From an uncultured Candidatus Saccharibacteria bacterium (lineage in GTDB: Bacteria > Patescibacteriota > Saccharimonadia > Saccharimonadales > Saccharimonadaceae): DNA of 64,000 nt. The stretch covers positions 1-64,000 of the forward strand of contig CAKMNX010000025.1 of assembly GCA_927910745.1 (NCBI GenBank). The letters run 5' to 3'. This document shows positions 8,845-16,104 of this stretch, one piece after another. The notes beneath the pieces are model-generated. The model did no database searches and was not told the DNA's origin. It worked only from the letters and a program-made list of their open reading frames with translations. Made by a program: the position numbers and the translations under genes. How positions within the stretch are numbered: the stretch's first letter is position 1; each line of letters opens with the position of its first letter.

Positions 8845-9011
8845 CATTCTTTGCCTGTAGTGATAAAATAATCGGCTGGCTCGATTGCCAGTGGCAGCCA
8901 GGGAGCCCACTGTGGGCACTCGCTGGGCTGGTGGGGTTGATGGTGGTTGGCGCGATTATTGCGGTGGCAGCGGTAGTGCATGTCCGCCGCCGGAGCAGCA
9001 CACAGCAATAA
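8838..9011 (+). CDS. Small membrane protein (57 residues)
   Basis: A short frame with one clear membrane helix (about residues 29-49, rich in Leu, Val, Ala and Gly), a Trp-containing N-terminal segment with two cysteines (C7, C16) and a basic end with HVRRRS. It is preceded by GATAGGGG, a weak ribosome-binding site, and by an overlapping 15-codon frame. No family is recognised. The clean hydrophobic/basic topology makes a real gene likely. It is the last gene of the block that splits the spc operon. Confidence 0.5.
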   Translation: MLTFFACSDKIIGWLDCQWQPGSPLWALAGLVGLMVVGAIIAVAAVVHVRRRSSTQQ

Positions 9012-9417
9012 TCCTGCAGCAGTACCTATGAGCAGTTTATGCTGGCTAACTATGTCTTTAAATGCACCTACAGGTGTCTTCCAACAAAAGCTCAACCTCT
9101 ACCTTAGCGCTAACTCCACCTTCCCATACTTCATCTGATGGCATGTGAAATTGATCGTGATGATTGATTTCAGCCCAACGCAAAATATTGATATAGACAC
9201 CAATCACTATAGTTATCTATCGAGGGCATAAGAGTTGGTGGGGGTTTTGAGATTGAGGCACTTCCATCCTTGCACTCTTCCCGTCATCTGTGGTACAATT
9301 AGCAAGATATTAACTTTGCGAGTGAAACGGGAGTTTTGCGTTCTGGTTGTTCGCCTATGGAGAATGGCCGGCAGCACGAGACAAACATTTTGCTGGCTAC
9401 TAATCGAAAGGTAAGCA
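9012..9417 (+). promoter_or_regulatory. 406-base gap with the rplF promoter and a ~110-base leader
   Basis: No convincing gene is seen from 9012 to 9260. TTGCAC (9270-9275) and TACAAT (9294-9299) are 18 bases apart and form a likely promoter. The transcript would have a leader of about 110 bases before rplF, containing imperfect inverted segments but no known riboswitch. It could host autoregulation by a ribosomal protein. This promoter replaces read-through from rpsH. Confidence 0.5.
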
Positions 9418-9960
9418 ATGAGTCTGAGTCGAATCGGAAAACTGCCGGTGGCGATTCCATCGGGTGTGACAATCACGGTTGACTCTGGTGATGTGGTCGT
9501 CAAGGGCCCCAAAGGTGAGCTCTCGCAGTTCATTACGCCAGCGGTCGAGGTGAAGGTCGAGGACGGACAGGTGACGGTTCATCCCAAGGATGAGTCTAAG
9601 GCTGCTCGGGCCCAGCATGGGCTGATGCGCGCCCTCATCAACAACATGGTGATTGGCGTGACCCAGGGGTACGAGAAGCGCCTCGAGGTCAAAGGTGTGG
9701 GCTTTCGGGTTTCGTCGAGCAATAACGAGCTGACGATGAGCCTGGGCTTTAGCCACGAAGTCCACTACAAAGCCCCAGAGGGGGTTAATGTAACGAACGA
9801 GCGAATGGTGATCGTTGTGACGGGTATCGACAAGCAAAAGGTCGGCCAAGTCGCCGCCGAGATCCGCGCTCTCAAGAAGCCAGAGCCATACAAGGGCAAG
9901 GGTATTATGTACGTTGGTGAGCAAATTTTGCGCAAAGCAGGGAAGGCAGGTAAGAAATAA
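9418..9960 (+). CDS. rplF: 50S ribosomal protein L6
   Basis: Encodes uL6 (180 residues, normal length), near the factor-binding site of the large subunit. The N-terminus MSLSRIGKLPVAIPSGV, the central GYEKRLEVKGVGFR and the C-terminal EPYKGKGIMYVGE motifs are canonical. A GAAAGG ribosome-binding site precedes the ATG. It opens the second half of the split spc cluster, and its stop overlaps the rplR start (TAATG). Confidence 0.97.
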   Translation: MSLSRIGKLPVAIPSGVTITVDSGDVVVKGPKGELSQFITPAVEVKVEDGQVTVHPKDESKAARAQHGLMRALINNMVIGVTQGYEKRLEVKGVGFRVSSSNNELTMSLGFSHEVHYKAPEGVNVTNERMVIVVTGIDKQKVGQVAAEIRALKKPEPYKGKGIMYVGEQILRKAGKAGKK

Positions 9961-10316
9961 TGGCACACGCATTAGCAAAAAAACTCCTGAATCGTGACCT
10001 GCGCAAGCGCCGCGTTCGGGCCCGCGTGCACGGCACAGCTCAGCGCCCACGCCTGAGTGTGACGATTAGCAACCTGCACGTGAGCGCGCAGCTTATCGAT
10101 GATGATGCTCACACAACATTGGCTGCTGCGACGACTGTTGGTACCAAAGCAACCGGTACCATGACAGAGAAGGCCGCCAAGGTGGGCACAGATATCGCCA
10201 AGAAGGCCAAGAAAGCAAAGATAAGTGCAGTCGTCTTCGACCGCAATGGTCGCCAGTACGCTGGCCGCTTGAGCGCCCTCGCAGATGCTGCCCGCAAGGA
10301 AGGATTGGAGTTTTAG
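9960..10316 (+). CDS. rplR: 50S ribosomal protein L18
   Basis: Encodes uL18 (118 residues), which binds 5S rRNA with L5. The RPRLSVTISNLHVSAQLIDD and FDRNGRQYAGRLSALADAARKEGLEF segments match the family. It is coupled to rplF by a TAATG overlap. In most bacteria rpsE follows; here an 87-residue unknown gene is inserted, starting one base after the stop. Confidence 0.96.
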   Translation: MAHALAKKLLNRDLRKRRVRARVHGTAQRPRLSVTISNLHVSAQLIDDDAHTTLAAATTVGTKATGTMTEKAAKVGTDIAKKAKKAKISAVVFDRNGRQYAGRLSALADAARKEGLEF

Positions 10317-10317
10317 T

Positions 10318-10581
10318 ATGGGTAGTTACGAACACGCAACCACCACCGGTCCGGAAACACGACAACAAGTGATAGATAGACTTGAGAGTGAGATGAATCC
10401 AGCAGCACTCCAATTTGCGGGTTATCTGGATGATAAGATTATTGGCGCTGTCTCTGACAGGGATAGTGGTGTGAGTCCACATGACATTCCGCAGGTTCTA
10501 GAGTACCTTGTTGCTCTTAATCAACCTGAAGAACTTGAGGAAGAGGTTCGTAAGGCAGATCTAGAAGAGGAGGAAAATTAG
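10318..10581 (+). CDS. Small acidic protein of unknown function between rplR and rpsE
   Basis: Not recognised (87 residues). It sits tightly in the operon: its ATG is one base after the rplR stop and rpsE starts one base after its own stop (TAG T ATG), so it is co-transcribed and probably co-translated. The product is acidic, helical, without a membrane segment, and ends in a run of glutamates (EVRKADLEEEEN). The codons for that glutamate run spell GAAGAGGAGGAAAA, which is also the ribosome-binding site of rpsE. No known ribosomal protein occupies this position, and it does not resemble L30, which normally follows rpsE. A ribosome-associated role is only inferred from position. Confidence 0.75.
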   Translation: MGSYEHATTTGPETRQQVIDRLESEMNPAALQFAGYLDDKIIGAVSDRDSGVSPHDIPQVLEYLVALNQPEELEEEVRKADLEEEEN

Positions 10582-10582
10582 T

Positions 10583-11170
10583 ATGGCAGACAGACCTGCA
10601 AATACTACACCTCGCCCAAATGACCGGCGCAACCAGCGTGGTCGGGGTCGGGGTGGTCGCCGCGATGACCGGCGCAACCAGCGTGATGACACGCCAAAGG
10701 AATTTGAAGAAGTTGTTGTCAACATCGACCGCGTGGCGCGCGTCGTTAAGGGTGGCCGCCGCTTCCGCTTTAAGGCGCTCGTGGTGGTGGGCAACCGCAA
10801 GAACAAGGTTGGTGTTGGTGTGGCGAAGGGTGCCGATGTGCAAACCGCTATTGCCAAGGCAACCTCAGTCGCCAAGAAGCACCTCGTCGTTATTCCGGTG
10901 GTAAATGAGACCATCCCACACGAGATGGAAGTTAAGCTCAGTGGTGCACGTGTGCTCATCAAGCCAGCTGCGCCTGGTACGGGTATCATTGCCGGTGGTG
11001 TGGTGCGCGCCGTCATTGGTGTGACGGGCATCCGCAACCTGCTCTCGAAGAGCCTGGGCAGCACCAACAAGGTAAACATTGCCTATGCTACGGTAGAAGC
11101 TCTGCGCAGTATGGTGCCGCGTGAGCAGTGGGTTGGTGCCAAGAAGCAACCCGCAAAGGAGGGCAAGTAG
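10583..11170 (+). CDS. rpsE: 30S ribosomal protein S5
   Basis: Encodes uS5 (195 residues), involved in decoding accuracy. A basic, repeat-like N-terminal extension containing DRRNQRGRGRGGRRDDRRNQR precedes the family core (FEEVVVNIDRVARVVKGGRRF; GLAKGADV-type motif seen as GVAKGADVQTAI; GTGIIAGGVVRAV). Its ribosome-binding site lies in the end of the preceding small gene. rplO starts directly after its stop; rpmD (L30), usually in between, is missing, as known for Patescibacteria. Confidence 0.96.
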   Translation: MADRPANTTPRPNDRRNQRGRGRGGRRDDRRNQRDDTPKEFEEVVVNIDRVARVVKGGRRFRFKALVVVGNRKNKVGVGVAKGADVQTAIAKATSVAKKHLVVIPVVNETIPHEMEVKLSGARVLIKPAAPGTGIIAGGVVRAVIGVTGIRNLLSKSLGSTNKVNIAYATVEALRSMVPREQWVGAKKQPAKEGK

Positions 11171-11650
11171 ATGAAGTACAACGAACTCCACATTGCAGCC
11201 AATAAAGATCGCAAGCGCGTTGGCCGCGGTATTGCCGCTGGTGGTGGTAAGACCGCTGGCCGTGGTACCAAGGGGCAAAACGCCCGTACTGGTAAGAAGC
11301 TGCGCCCAATGTTCCAAGGTGGGCAGAACGGTATTGCTACAGCAGTGCCAAAGGCGCGCGGCTTTAAGAGCTTGCGTACCCCTGCTCAGGTGGTGTATAG
11401 CGATCATCTCAACAGCCTGTCGGGCACTGTTGATAACTTTGCGCTGTACGAGGCTGGGCTAATTGAGACGCCATTTCACAGTGTGAAGGTGATCACCCGT
11501 GGTGAACTGACGGCTAAGCTCGTGCTCCAGACGCAAGGTGCGTCGAAGAGTGTAGTAGCTGCGCTTGAGGCAGCTGGTGGCTCTTTCGAAAAGACCGCCA
11601 CACCGCGCCAAACCTCACGCAAACAAGCCGAGGCAGAGGACGCAGCATAA
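11171..11650 (+). CDS. rplO: 50S ribosomal protein L15
   Basis: Encodes uL15 (159 residues), a late assembly protein of the large subunit. The N-terminal glycine/arginine-rich region (KRVGRGIAAGGGKTAGRGTK) and the central FQGGQNGIATAVPKARGF segment are family hallmarks; the C-terminal ~20 residues are a polar tail. The cluster ends here: a strong hairpin follows, and secY, adk, map and infA are not found downstream in the window. Confidence 0.95.
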   Translation: MKYNELHIAANKDRKRVGRGIAAGGGKTAGRGTKGQNARTGKKLRPMFQGGQNGIATAVPKARGFKSLRTPAQVVYSDHLNSLSGTVDNFALYEAGLIETPFHSVKVITRGELTAKLVLQTQGASKSVVAALEAAGGSFEKTATPRQTSRKQAEAEDAA

Positions 11651-11672
11651 GAAGCATTTTGCCGACACAACG

Positions 11673-11704
11673 ACAAAGCACCTCTCGTCCAAGAGGTGCT
11701 TTGT
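11673..11704 (+). terminator. Strong hairpin terminator after rplO
   Basis: ACAAAGCACCTCT (11673-11685) pairs perfectly with AGAGGTGCTTTGT (11692-11704) around a six-base loop. The stem is 13 base pairs. T-richness after it is modest, so it may work in both directions. Confidence 0.75.
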
Positions 11705-11779
11705 TCCTGAGGAGACGCTTCGTATAGACGCGCGCTCAAAAATTTATCTATACGCTATAGGATTTGCCAAAAAAATAAA

Positions 11780-11884
11780 CTACACGCTCTCGGTGTAGCT
11801 AATCGTAGCCAGGCAAGAAACATCGTGACGCATGTGCCAGCATTGTACTGGATTAGCGCAACACCAATGATTATACTTGCCCAT
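11780..11884 (-). CDS. Possible 34-residue cysteine-containing peptide
   Basis: The third of three tandem tiny frames on the minus strand. The ATG overlaps the end of the preceding frame, and GGAGACAAGG lies upstream as a possible ribosome-binding site. The peptide has four cysteines (HWCCANPVQC...SC). Nothing but position and the upstream signal supports it. Confidence 0.25.
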   Translation of the reverse strand: MGKYNHWCCANPVQCWHMRHDVSCLATISYTESV

Positions 11885-11987
11885 CCTTGTCTCCTTGTGT
11901 TATGTGGTTTCTACTGTATGGTTGTAGCTCCCCCTCTTGGAGGTATGTAGCCCAATAAGGGTGTAGCACCCACAGGGTTTTCCTCAT
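11871..11987 (-). CDS. Possible 38-residue peptide
   Basis: The second tandem tiny frame, starting 4 bases after the stop of the Trp-rich peptide gene. It has no ribosome-binding site of its own, so it could only be expressed by coupling. The composition is unremarkable and support is weak. Confidence 0.2.
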   Translation of the reverse strand: MRKTLWVLHPYWATYLQEGELQPYSRNHITQGDKDGQV

Positions 11988-11991
11988 CGTG

Positions 11992-12072
11992 CTATCGAGG
12001 CCACTTGACTAGAGGCCACTCGGGTAGATCCCACCAGCCCCAGTCGTACTGAATTGGTTTGCCTGTTGGCAT
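11992..12072 (-). CDS. Trp-rich 26-residue peptide
   Basis: A tiny frame with unusually complete expression signals: a promoter (TTGCAG 12126-12121, 17-base spacer, TACACT 12103-12098), a perfect AAAGGAGG (12089-12082) and an ATG nine bases later. The peptide has five tryptophans in 26 residues (YDWGWWDLPEWPLVKWP). It could be a Trp-codon leader peptide for attenuation, a secreted or antimicrobial peptide, or part of a longer frame broken by an indel. No tryptophan gene follows downstream on this strand. No homologue is recognised. Confidence 0.5.
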   Translation of the reverse strand: MPTGKPIQYDWGWWDLPEWPLVKWPR

Positions 12073-12097
12073 AGTATGATACCTCCTTTCTGCCTAT

Positions 12098-12126
12098 AGT
12101 GTAGCAATAATTTGCTCGCACTGCAA
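12098..12126 (-). promoter_or_regulatory. Promoter of the Trp-rich peptide gene
   Basis: On the minus strand TTGCAG (12126-12121) and TACACT (12103-12098) are separated by exactly 17 bases. Transcription would start near 12091, just before the AAAGGAGG. Confidence 0.5.
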
Positions 12127-12203
12127 ATTTCGTACAATAAACAGAGGTCGCAAAAAAGAGCCAGTGCTATGCTGACTCTTTTAATTGGTGATGTGTTGGG
12201 GCT

Positions 12204-12674
12204 TTAGGCCTGCGGTGGCTGCTGCGGTGGATAGTACGGTGCAGGCTGAGGTGCAACCGGCCCAAGATACTGGCTAGAGCCAAAGCCGAGCATTGGGTAC
12301 ATAATGACCGGGAAGAATAGCATCAGCACACCAAAGCCGGTTGATTTGCCAAAGGACTTCGCCAGCTCGAGTGTCGACACAACAGCGACGTACAAGTTGA
12401 CGAAAGGTACGAACAACAGCAATACCCACCACTCAGGCCGACCGATGATCTGCATGAGCACAACGGTATTGTAGATAGGGATGAGGGCAGCCCAGCCTGG
12501 CTTGCCAGCCTTAGTAAACATCCGCCACAGCGAGGCAAGCACAACGGCCATCACAGCAAAGCTTAGGATGAGCATGATGATAACCATCACCCACACTAGC
12601 GGGTCGAGGGGGCTGCTAGCCGCCGTCGTGTATGAGGGGGTTGAATAATAGCTCGAAGAATAATCGTAGTCCAT
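12204..12674 (-). CDS. DUF5684-type membrane protein
   Basis: The product (156 residues) has a Tyr/Ser/Thr-rich N-terminus, then four membrane helices and a Pro/Gln/Tyr-rich C-terminal tail. The signature KAGKPGWAALIPIYNTVV, a WW pair before the next helix, and LAKSFGKSTGFG are those of the DUF5684 family, small membrane proteins of unknown function. The start was placed at 12674 (MDYDYSS...) because the longer frame to 12788 would overlap the start and promoter of the divergent gene at 12772. The same family core is common in Patescibacteria and Actinobacteria. Confidence 0.75.
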   Translation of the reverse strand: MDYDYSSSYYSTPSYTTAASSPLDPLVWVMVIIMLILSFAVMAVVLASLWRMFTKAGKPGWAALIPIYNTVVLMQIIGRPEWWVLLLFVPFVNLYVAVVSTLELAKSFGKSTGFGVLMLFFPVIMYPMLGFGSSQYLGPVAPQPAPYYPPQQPPQA

Positions 12675-12757
12675 ACTACTCCATAATGACCTAAAGTTAA
12701 TGAATGTAAATATTATAGCAGACAGGACGGGGCGTGGCAAATGATGGTTCGATGCGG

Positions 12758-12763
12758 TATACT
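12758..12763 (+). promoter_or_regulatory. -10 element of a predicted leaderless mRNA
   Basis: TATACT ends 8 bases before the ATG at 12772, so transcription would start at or next to the start codon. No Shine-Dalgarno sequence is present. Confidence 0.5.
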
Positions 12764-12771
12764 GGCATAGT

Positions 12772-13527
12772 ATGGCAGAGAAGTACAAGGCGCTGGATAG
12801 CTATACAGATGGGATTATAGGCTGGACGTATGAAGCGCGATACCAGGCTGATGGCATTGCAGTATCAGCGCACGTAATGCCGGTGTCATTTGAGACAGGG
12901 CTCGGCAGACAGCTGCCTCCTGATACGGTGGTGGATTATGCTCTGGCGGTAGTACATGAAGCAGCTACGGCTGCTGGAGTGCCGGCCGATCGGTGGCATG
13001 ATGTGAGTATTGTCATTGCTCAGCCTCAAGACAGCGCACTCCTTGCCTCAGGCCTCCATGGATATACGACGCCACTACAGGATGGAGCAGCTATTGCGGT
13101 GCGATATGATCCTGTACCAAAGAAAATGACGGAGGTTGTTGGCCACGAGCTATATCATGCGGGCAAACGCCTTGCTGGTGCGCCATCGCCACTTGATTCG
13201 CCTTACTATAACCTTGGCACGCATGCAATGCAGTGGGCACAGCACCATCGCTGGGCTATCGCAGCAGGAGCAGCTGGAATGATGATCGCTCAAGAAATGG
13301 CTGCGGGGGCTGAGCAGGCGGTACCACTCGAGATGGTCGCAACGCTTGGCTTATATGGTGTGATGCTCGCAGGCGGTGGTATCATCCTTGCTGCAGCGGG
13401 TAACGTGTGCAACAAAGAAGAATGGCAGGCTCGTCGCGCAGGTTGGCGCTTTCGACGTCAGCAAGGGGAGGCGGCACCGGCTGTGTGGAGTGAGCGCAAG
13501 CATCACACGCGTGAAGATATTGATTAA
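12772..13527 (+). CDS. HEXXH-containing membrane protein, putative zinc metallopeptidase
   Basis: The product (251 residues) has a soluble N-terminal part with a zinc-peptidase motif HELYH (H125, E126, H129) within VVGHELYHAGKR. Two hydrophobic helices follow (about residues 163-180 and 190-213), then a basic, cytoplasmic-looking tail. The third zinc ligand cannot be assigned by eye. The motif plus preceding hydrophobic residues fits the gluzincin/metzincin-like pattern, but the family is not recognised. A TATACT lies 8 bases before the ATG, predicting a leaderless message. It is divergent from the DUF5684 gene. Confidence 0.65.
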   Translation: MAEKYKALDSYTDGIIGWTYEARYQADGIAVSAHVMPVSFETGLGRQLPPDTVVDYALAVVHEAATAAGVPADRWHDVSIVIAQPQDSALLASGLHGYTTPLQDGAAIAVRYDPVPKKMTEVVGHELYHAGKRLAGAPSPLDSPYYNLGTHAMQWAQHHRWAIAAGAAGMMIAQEMAAGAEQAVPLEMVATLGLYGVMLAGGGIILAAAGNVCNKEEWQARRAGWRFRRQQGEAAPAVWSERKHHTREDID

Positions 13528-13715
13528 TATCGATGAATGCCACCCTATCTTTCTTTACCTCTCTATAATCTTTCCTCTGTTTTTTGTCTCTGCGCTTGTT
13601 TTTCATCACTCCTTATTTATGTAAAAATCCTACGATAGTAGAGAGAAGCTAGCGAATGACAGACTCGCTATAGTGAAAAAAATAGATAGCAAAAATAAGA
13701 ACAACAGGCGAAGTG

Positions 13716-14786
13716 TTATTGCTCCGCCCCTTGTGCCTTCAACTCGCGTTCGTAGCTTTGGAGGCGCTCGATGATGTCGTCGATGTCGCCACCGAGGGCA
13801 GCGGGGATGTTGCTGCGGCTGTAGCGGATGCGGTGGTCGGTGATGCGGTCTTGGGGGAAGTTATAGGTGCGGATCTTTTCGCTGCGGTCGCCGGTGCCCA
13901 CCAGAGCGCGGCGTTCGGCAGTGAGCTTGGCGTTTTCTTCATCAATCTTGCGCTGGAGGAGGCGCGAGCGCAGGACGCTCATAGCCTTCTCGCGGTTTTT
14001 GATCTGCGATTTTTCGTCTTGGTTAGTAACGATCATGCCAGTCGGGAGGTGGGTGATGCGCACGGCCGAGTCGGTTGTATTGACGCTCTGCCCACCGTGG
14101 CCGCTCGAGCGGTAGATGTCGATGCGGAGGTCATTGGGATTGATGGTGATGTCTGTCTCTTCCGCTTCGGGCAAGACTGCTACTGTGGCGGTGCTGGTGT
14201 GGATGCGCCCCTGGCTCTCGGTAACGGGCACGCGCTGAACGCGGTGCACACCACCCTCAAACTTGAGCTTGGCATAGGGTGCATCGCCCGAAATCTTGAA
14301 GATGACTTCTTTGTATCCACCAGAGTCGTTGGCGGACTCGCTCAGCAGCTCAGTGCGGTAGCCATGCGCCTCGCACCAGCGCAGGTACATGCGGTAGAGC
14401 TCGGCCGCAAAGAGCGAGGCTTCGTCACCGCCAGCGCCAGCCCGGATCTCCATGATGATATTCTTCTCGTCATTGGGGTCTTTGGGGGTGAGGAGGATGA
14501 AGAGTTCGTCGTCTAGCTGGGCAATGGTGGCTTCGTCCTCGGGGATCTCGAGTTTGGCGAGCTCGGCGAGCTCATCGTTGCCCTGAGCGAGCTGACGCGC
14601 CTCAGCCAGCTGCTGCTCCACGGTAGCACGCTTGGTAGCGGTAGCAATGATGGTCTCAAGCTCCGCAAAGCGCTTATTCTTGGCGGTAAAATCGGGTGCA
14701 CTATACGCATCGGGCTGGGCAAGAAACTGCTCCAGCGCAGCACGCTCAGCCGTCAGGGTGGCGATATCGAGAGAAATTTTGGGCAT
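13716..14786 (-). CDS. prfA: Peptide chain release factor 1
   Basis: RF1 (356 residues, normal length) releases the peptide at UAA and UAG. Seen in order: a helical N-terminal domain, the tripeptide recognition motif PVT (residues 187-189) within [14 protein letters not shown], and the catalytic GGQ (231-233). The usual RF1 tripeptide is PxT, so this fits RF1 and not RF2. The start is supported by a TATAAT (14801-14796) ending 9 bases before the ATG and no ribosome-binding site, so a leaderless message is predicted. The gene and rpmE are neighbours in many bacteria; here a plus-strand gene lies between them. The 267-codon frame on the opposite strand is a shadow. Confidence 0.97.
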   Translation of the reverse strand: MPKISLDIATLTAERAALEQFLAQPDAYSAPDFTAKNKRFAELETIIATATKRATVEQQLAEARQLAQGNDELAELAKLEIPEDEATIAQLDDELFILLTPKDPNDEKNIIMEIRAGAGGDEASLFAAELYRMYLRWCEAHGYRTELLSESANDSGGYKEVIFKISGDAPYAKLKFEGGVHRVQRVPVTESQGRIHTSTATVAVLPEAEETDITINPNDLRIDIYRSSGHGGQSVNTTDSAVRITHLPTGMIVTNQDEKSQIKNREKAMSVLRSRLLQRKIDEENAKLTAERRALVGTGDRSEKIRTYNFPQDRITDHRIRYSRSNIPAALGGDIDDIIERLQSYERELKAQGAEQ

Positions 14787-14795
14787 ATAGTAGTG

Positions 14796-14801
14796 ATTAT
14801 A
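14796..14801 (-). promoter_or_regulatory. -10 element of the predicted leaderless prfA mRNA
   Basis: TATAAT on the minus strand, 9 bases before the prfA ATG at 14786. Confidence 0.55.
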
Positions 14802-14904
14802 CCACGAGAAGTGGCCGCCAGACCACTTAAGTGTATTACTTTTGGCTTCTGATCTCCCATCAGTTTTAGAAACTTGCCTATAGAGAAGAACATTTCATAA
14901 TACG

Positions 14905-14935
14905 TTGACAAATCAAGAGAGAGAGAGAGTACATT
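14905..14935 (+). promoter_or_regulatory. Promoter with an (AG)7 repeat as its spacer
   Basis: A perfect TTGACA (14905-14910) is followed by a spacer made mostly of seven AG repeats (14916-14929) and then TACATT (14930-14935). The spacer is 19 bases, 2 longer than optimal. Losing one AG unit would give 17. It precedes the gene at 14946. Confidence 0.5.
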
Positions 14936-14945
14936 AGCTAGTATA

Positions 14946-15908
14946 TTGAGTCAACTCAAGCGGAACTTTAGCGATATGACAGAAAAAATTAGCAATAGAC
15001 GTGAGCAGCTACAGCAAAAACCATCTCAAGAGATAATACGTACTCACGAGATATCATGGCATGCCCTGCGCGGCTATGACTTTGCCGGGCTCGAATCGAT
15101 CCTCCAGTACGGCTTAGAGCCTGCTGATAACCAGCAAGATCATTGCGTCTGTTTGTCTACTGCGCCTGTAGCAGCGTGGTTGGCTGATAGACCAGCTCAT
15201 TCGTTTTATACTTACACACTGCGGAATGGGATTAGCCTTGCAATTGATACAGGGCATAAACGCCCAACGGGCGACTATGGCGGCTTTTTGGACGAGATAA
15301 GGGTGAGCCATGTGCAGCCAGATAAAATTGCTGGAATTATGTTGCCAGACCAAGCGCTGAGCCAACCACTTGTAGATATGACAACCCAGAGTGAGCCCAG
15401 GAAACCCCAGCAAGCAGAGAGCTATATTCGTCGTACGGCAAGACATGTGCAAGCCTTGGGTGCAACGATAGGCGAGGCAGACCAAGCGTATTTGCAAGAA
15501 GCTATCGAATTGTCTCGTGATGGAAAGCCTTTTTCTCGTGAGCAGAATGATGCTATCCAAGCAATGTTTATGAATTATTACTCGCAATGTTTGGAGCAGT
15601 TAGGTTTGGAGCCGACCGTAGGAGAGATGATACAGCTTGCTTTTGCAAGAGCAAACAAAACTCTTGATGTTTATGGCTGGACGGAGGAGCAGAAGCAGGA
15701 AATTGACCGAAGAAATACTCGGGAGTCTGTGCAAAAAGTTGGTGCTTGTGCTTTGGGTGGTAGCAGTATATTTGGGAGTGACTATGATAGGCTCTCAAGA
15801 GCTATTGGAGGACTTGATGAATTAGTAAATTATGGGGAAAACCTAGGACTTACTTCTAGTGATCTATACTTGTCGCGTCAGCGTCCTGTGAAGAAGCGTC
15901 GTCATTGA
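14946..15908 (+). CDS. Unknown protein with an ADP-ribosyltransferase-like sequence pattern
   Basis: The product is 320 residues from TTG at 14946, or 310 from the ATG at 14976, which is the likelier start given the promoter position. The N-terminal half has the layout seen in small ART-fold proteins such as DarT or KptA: a His near the start followed by a GLESILQYGLEP helix motif, then CVCLSTAPVAAWL, then a strand with DEIRVSHVQPDKIAGI. The similarity is by eye only and catalytic residues cannot be fixed. The C-terminal half is helical, ending in a basic tail. The gene lies between prfA and rpmE on the opposite strand. Confidence 0.5.
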   Translation: MSQLKRNFSDMTEKISNRREQLQQKPSQEIIRTHEISWHALRGYDFAGLESILQYGLEPADNQQDHCVCLSTAPVAAWLADRPAHSFYTYTLRNGISLAIDTGHKRPTGDYGGFLDEIRVSHVQPDKIAGIMLPDQALSQPLVDMTTQSEPRKPQQAESYIRRTARHVQALGATIGEADQAYLQEAIELSRDGKPFSREQNDAIQAMFMNYYSQCLEQLGLEPTVGEMIQLAFARANKTLDVYGWTEEQKQEIDRRNTRESVQKVGACALGGSSIFGSDYDRLSRAIGGLDELVNYGENLGLTSSDLYLSRQRPVKKRRH

Positions 15909-16104
15909 TTACGTGCAAGCTGCCTTTTGTATTCGCTATTTCATCGTGATACTCCTGCAGATAGGCAACTACACGCTTGATACGTAGAGGATTAGCTTGG
16001 GGAGGCTTATTTCTGTTTGTTAATCTAATAACAGCGGAGAAAAGATGAAATAAAAAGCACCTTCTCTAGAGAAGGTGCTGTATGCTGAGCCTGCGTATAG
16101 GTTG

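Noticed and set aside
9027..9137. 36-codon frame after the small membrane protein
   Set aside because: No ribosome-binding site, unremarkable composition and a competing frame of similar quality; not called as a gene.
13713..14516. Long plus-strand open frame (267 codons)
   Set aside because: It is antisense to prfA, whose GGQ and PVT motifs are certain; the frame is a shadow created by codon bias.
14916..14929. Sequencing artefact in the AG repeat
   Set aside because: Cannot be excluded for exact repeat number, but the repeat itself lies between well-placed -35 and -10 elements, so it was kept as a finding.
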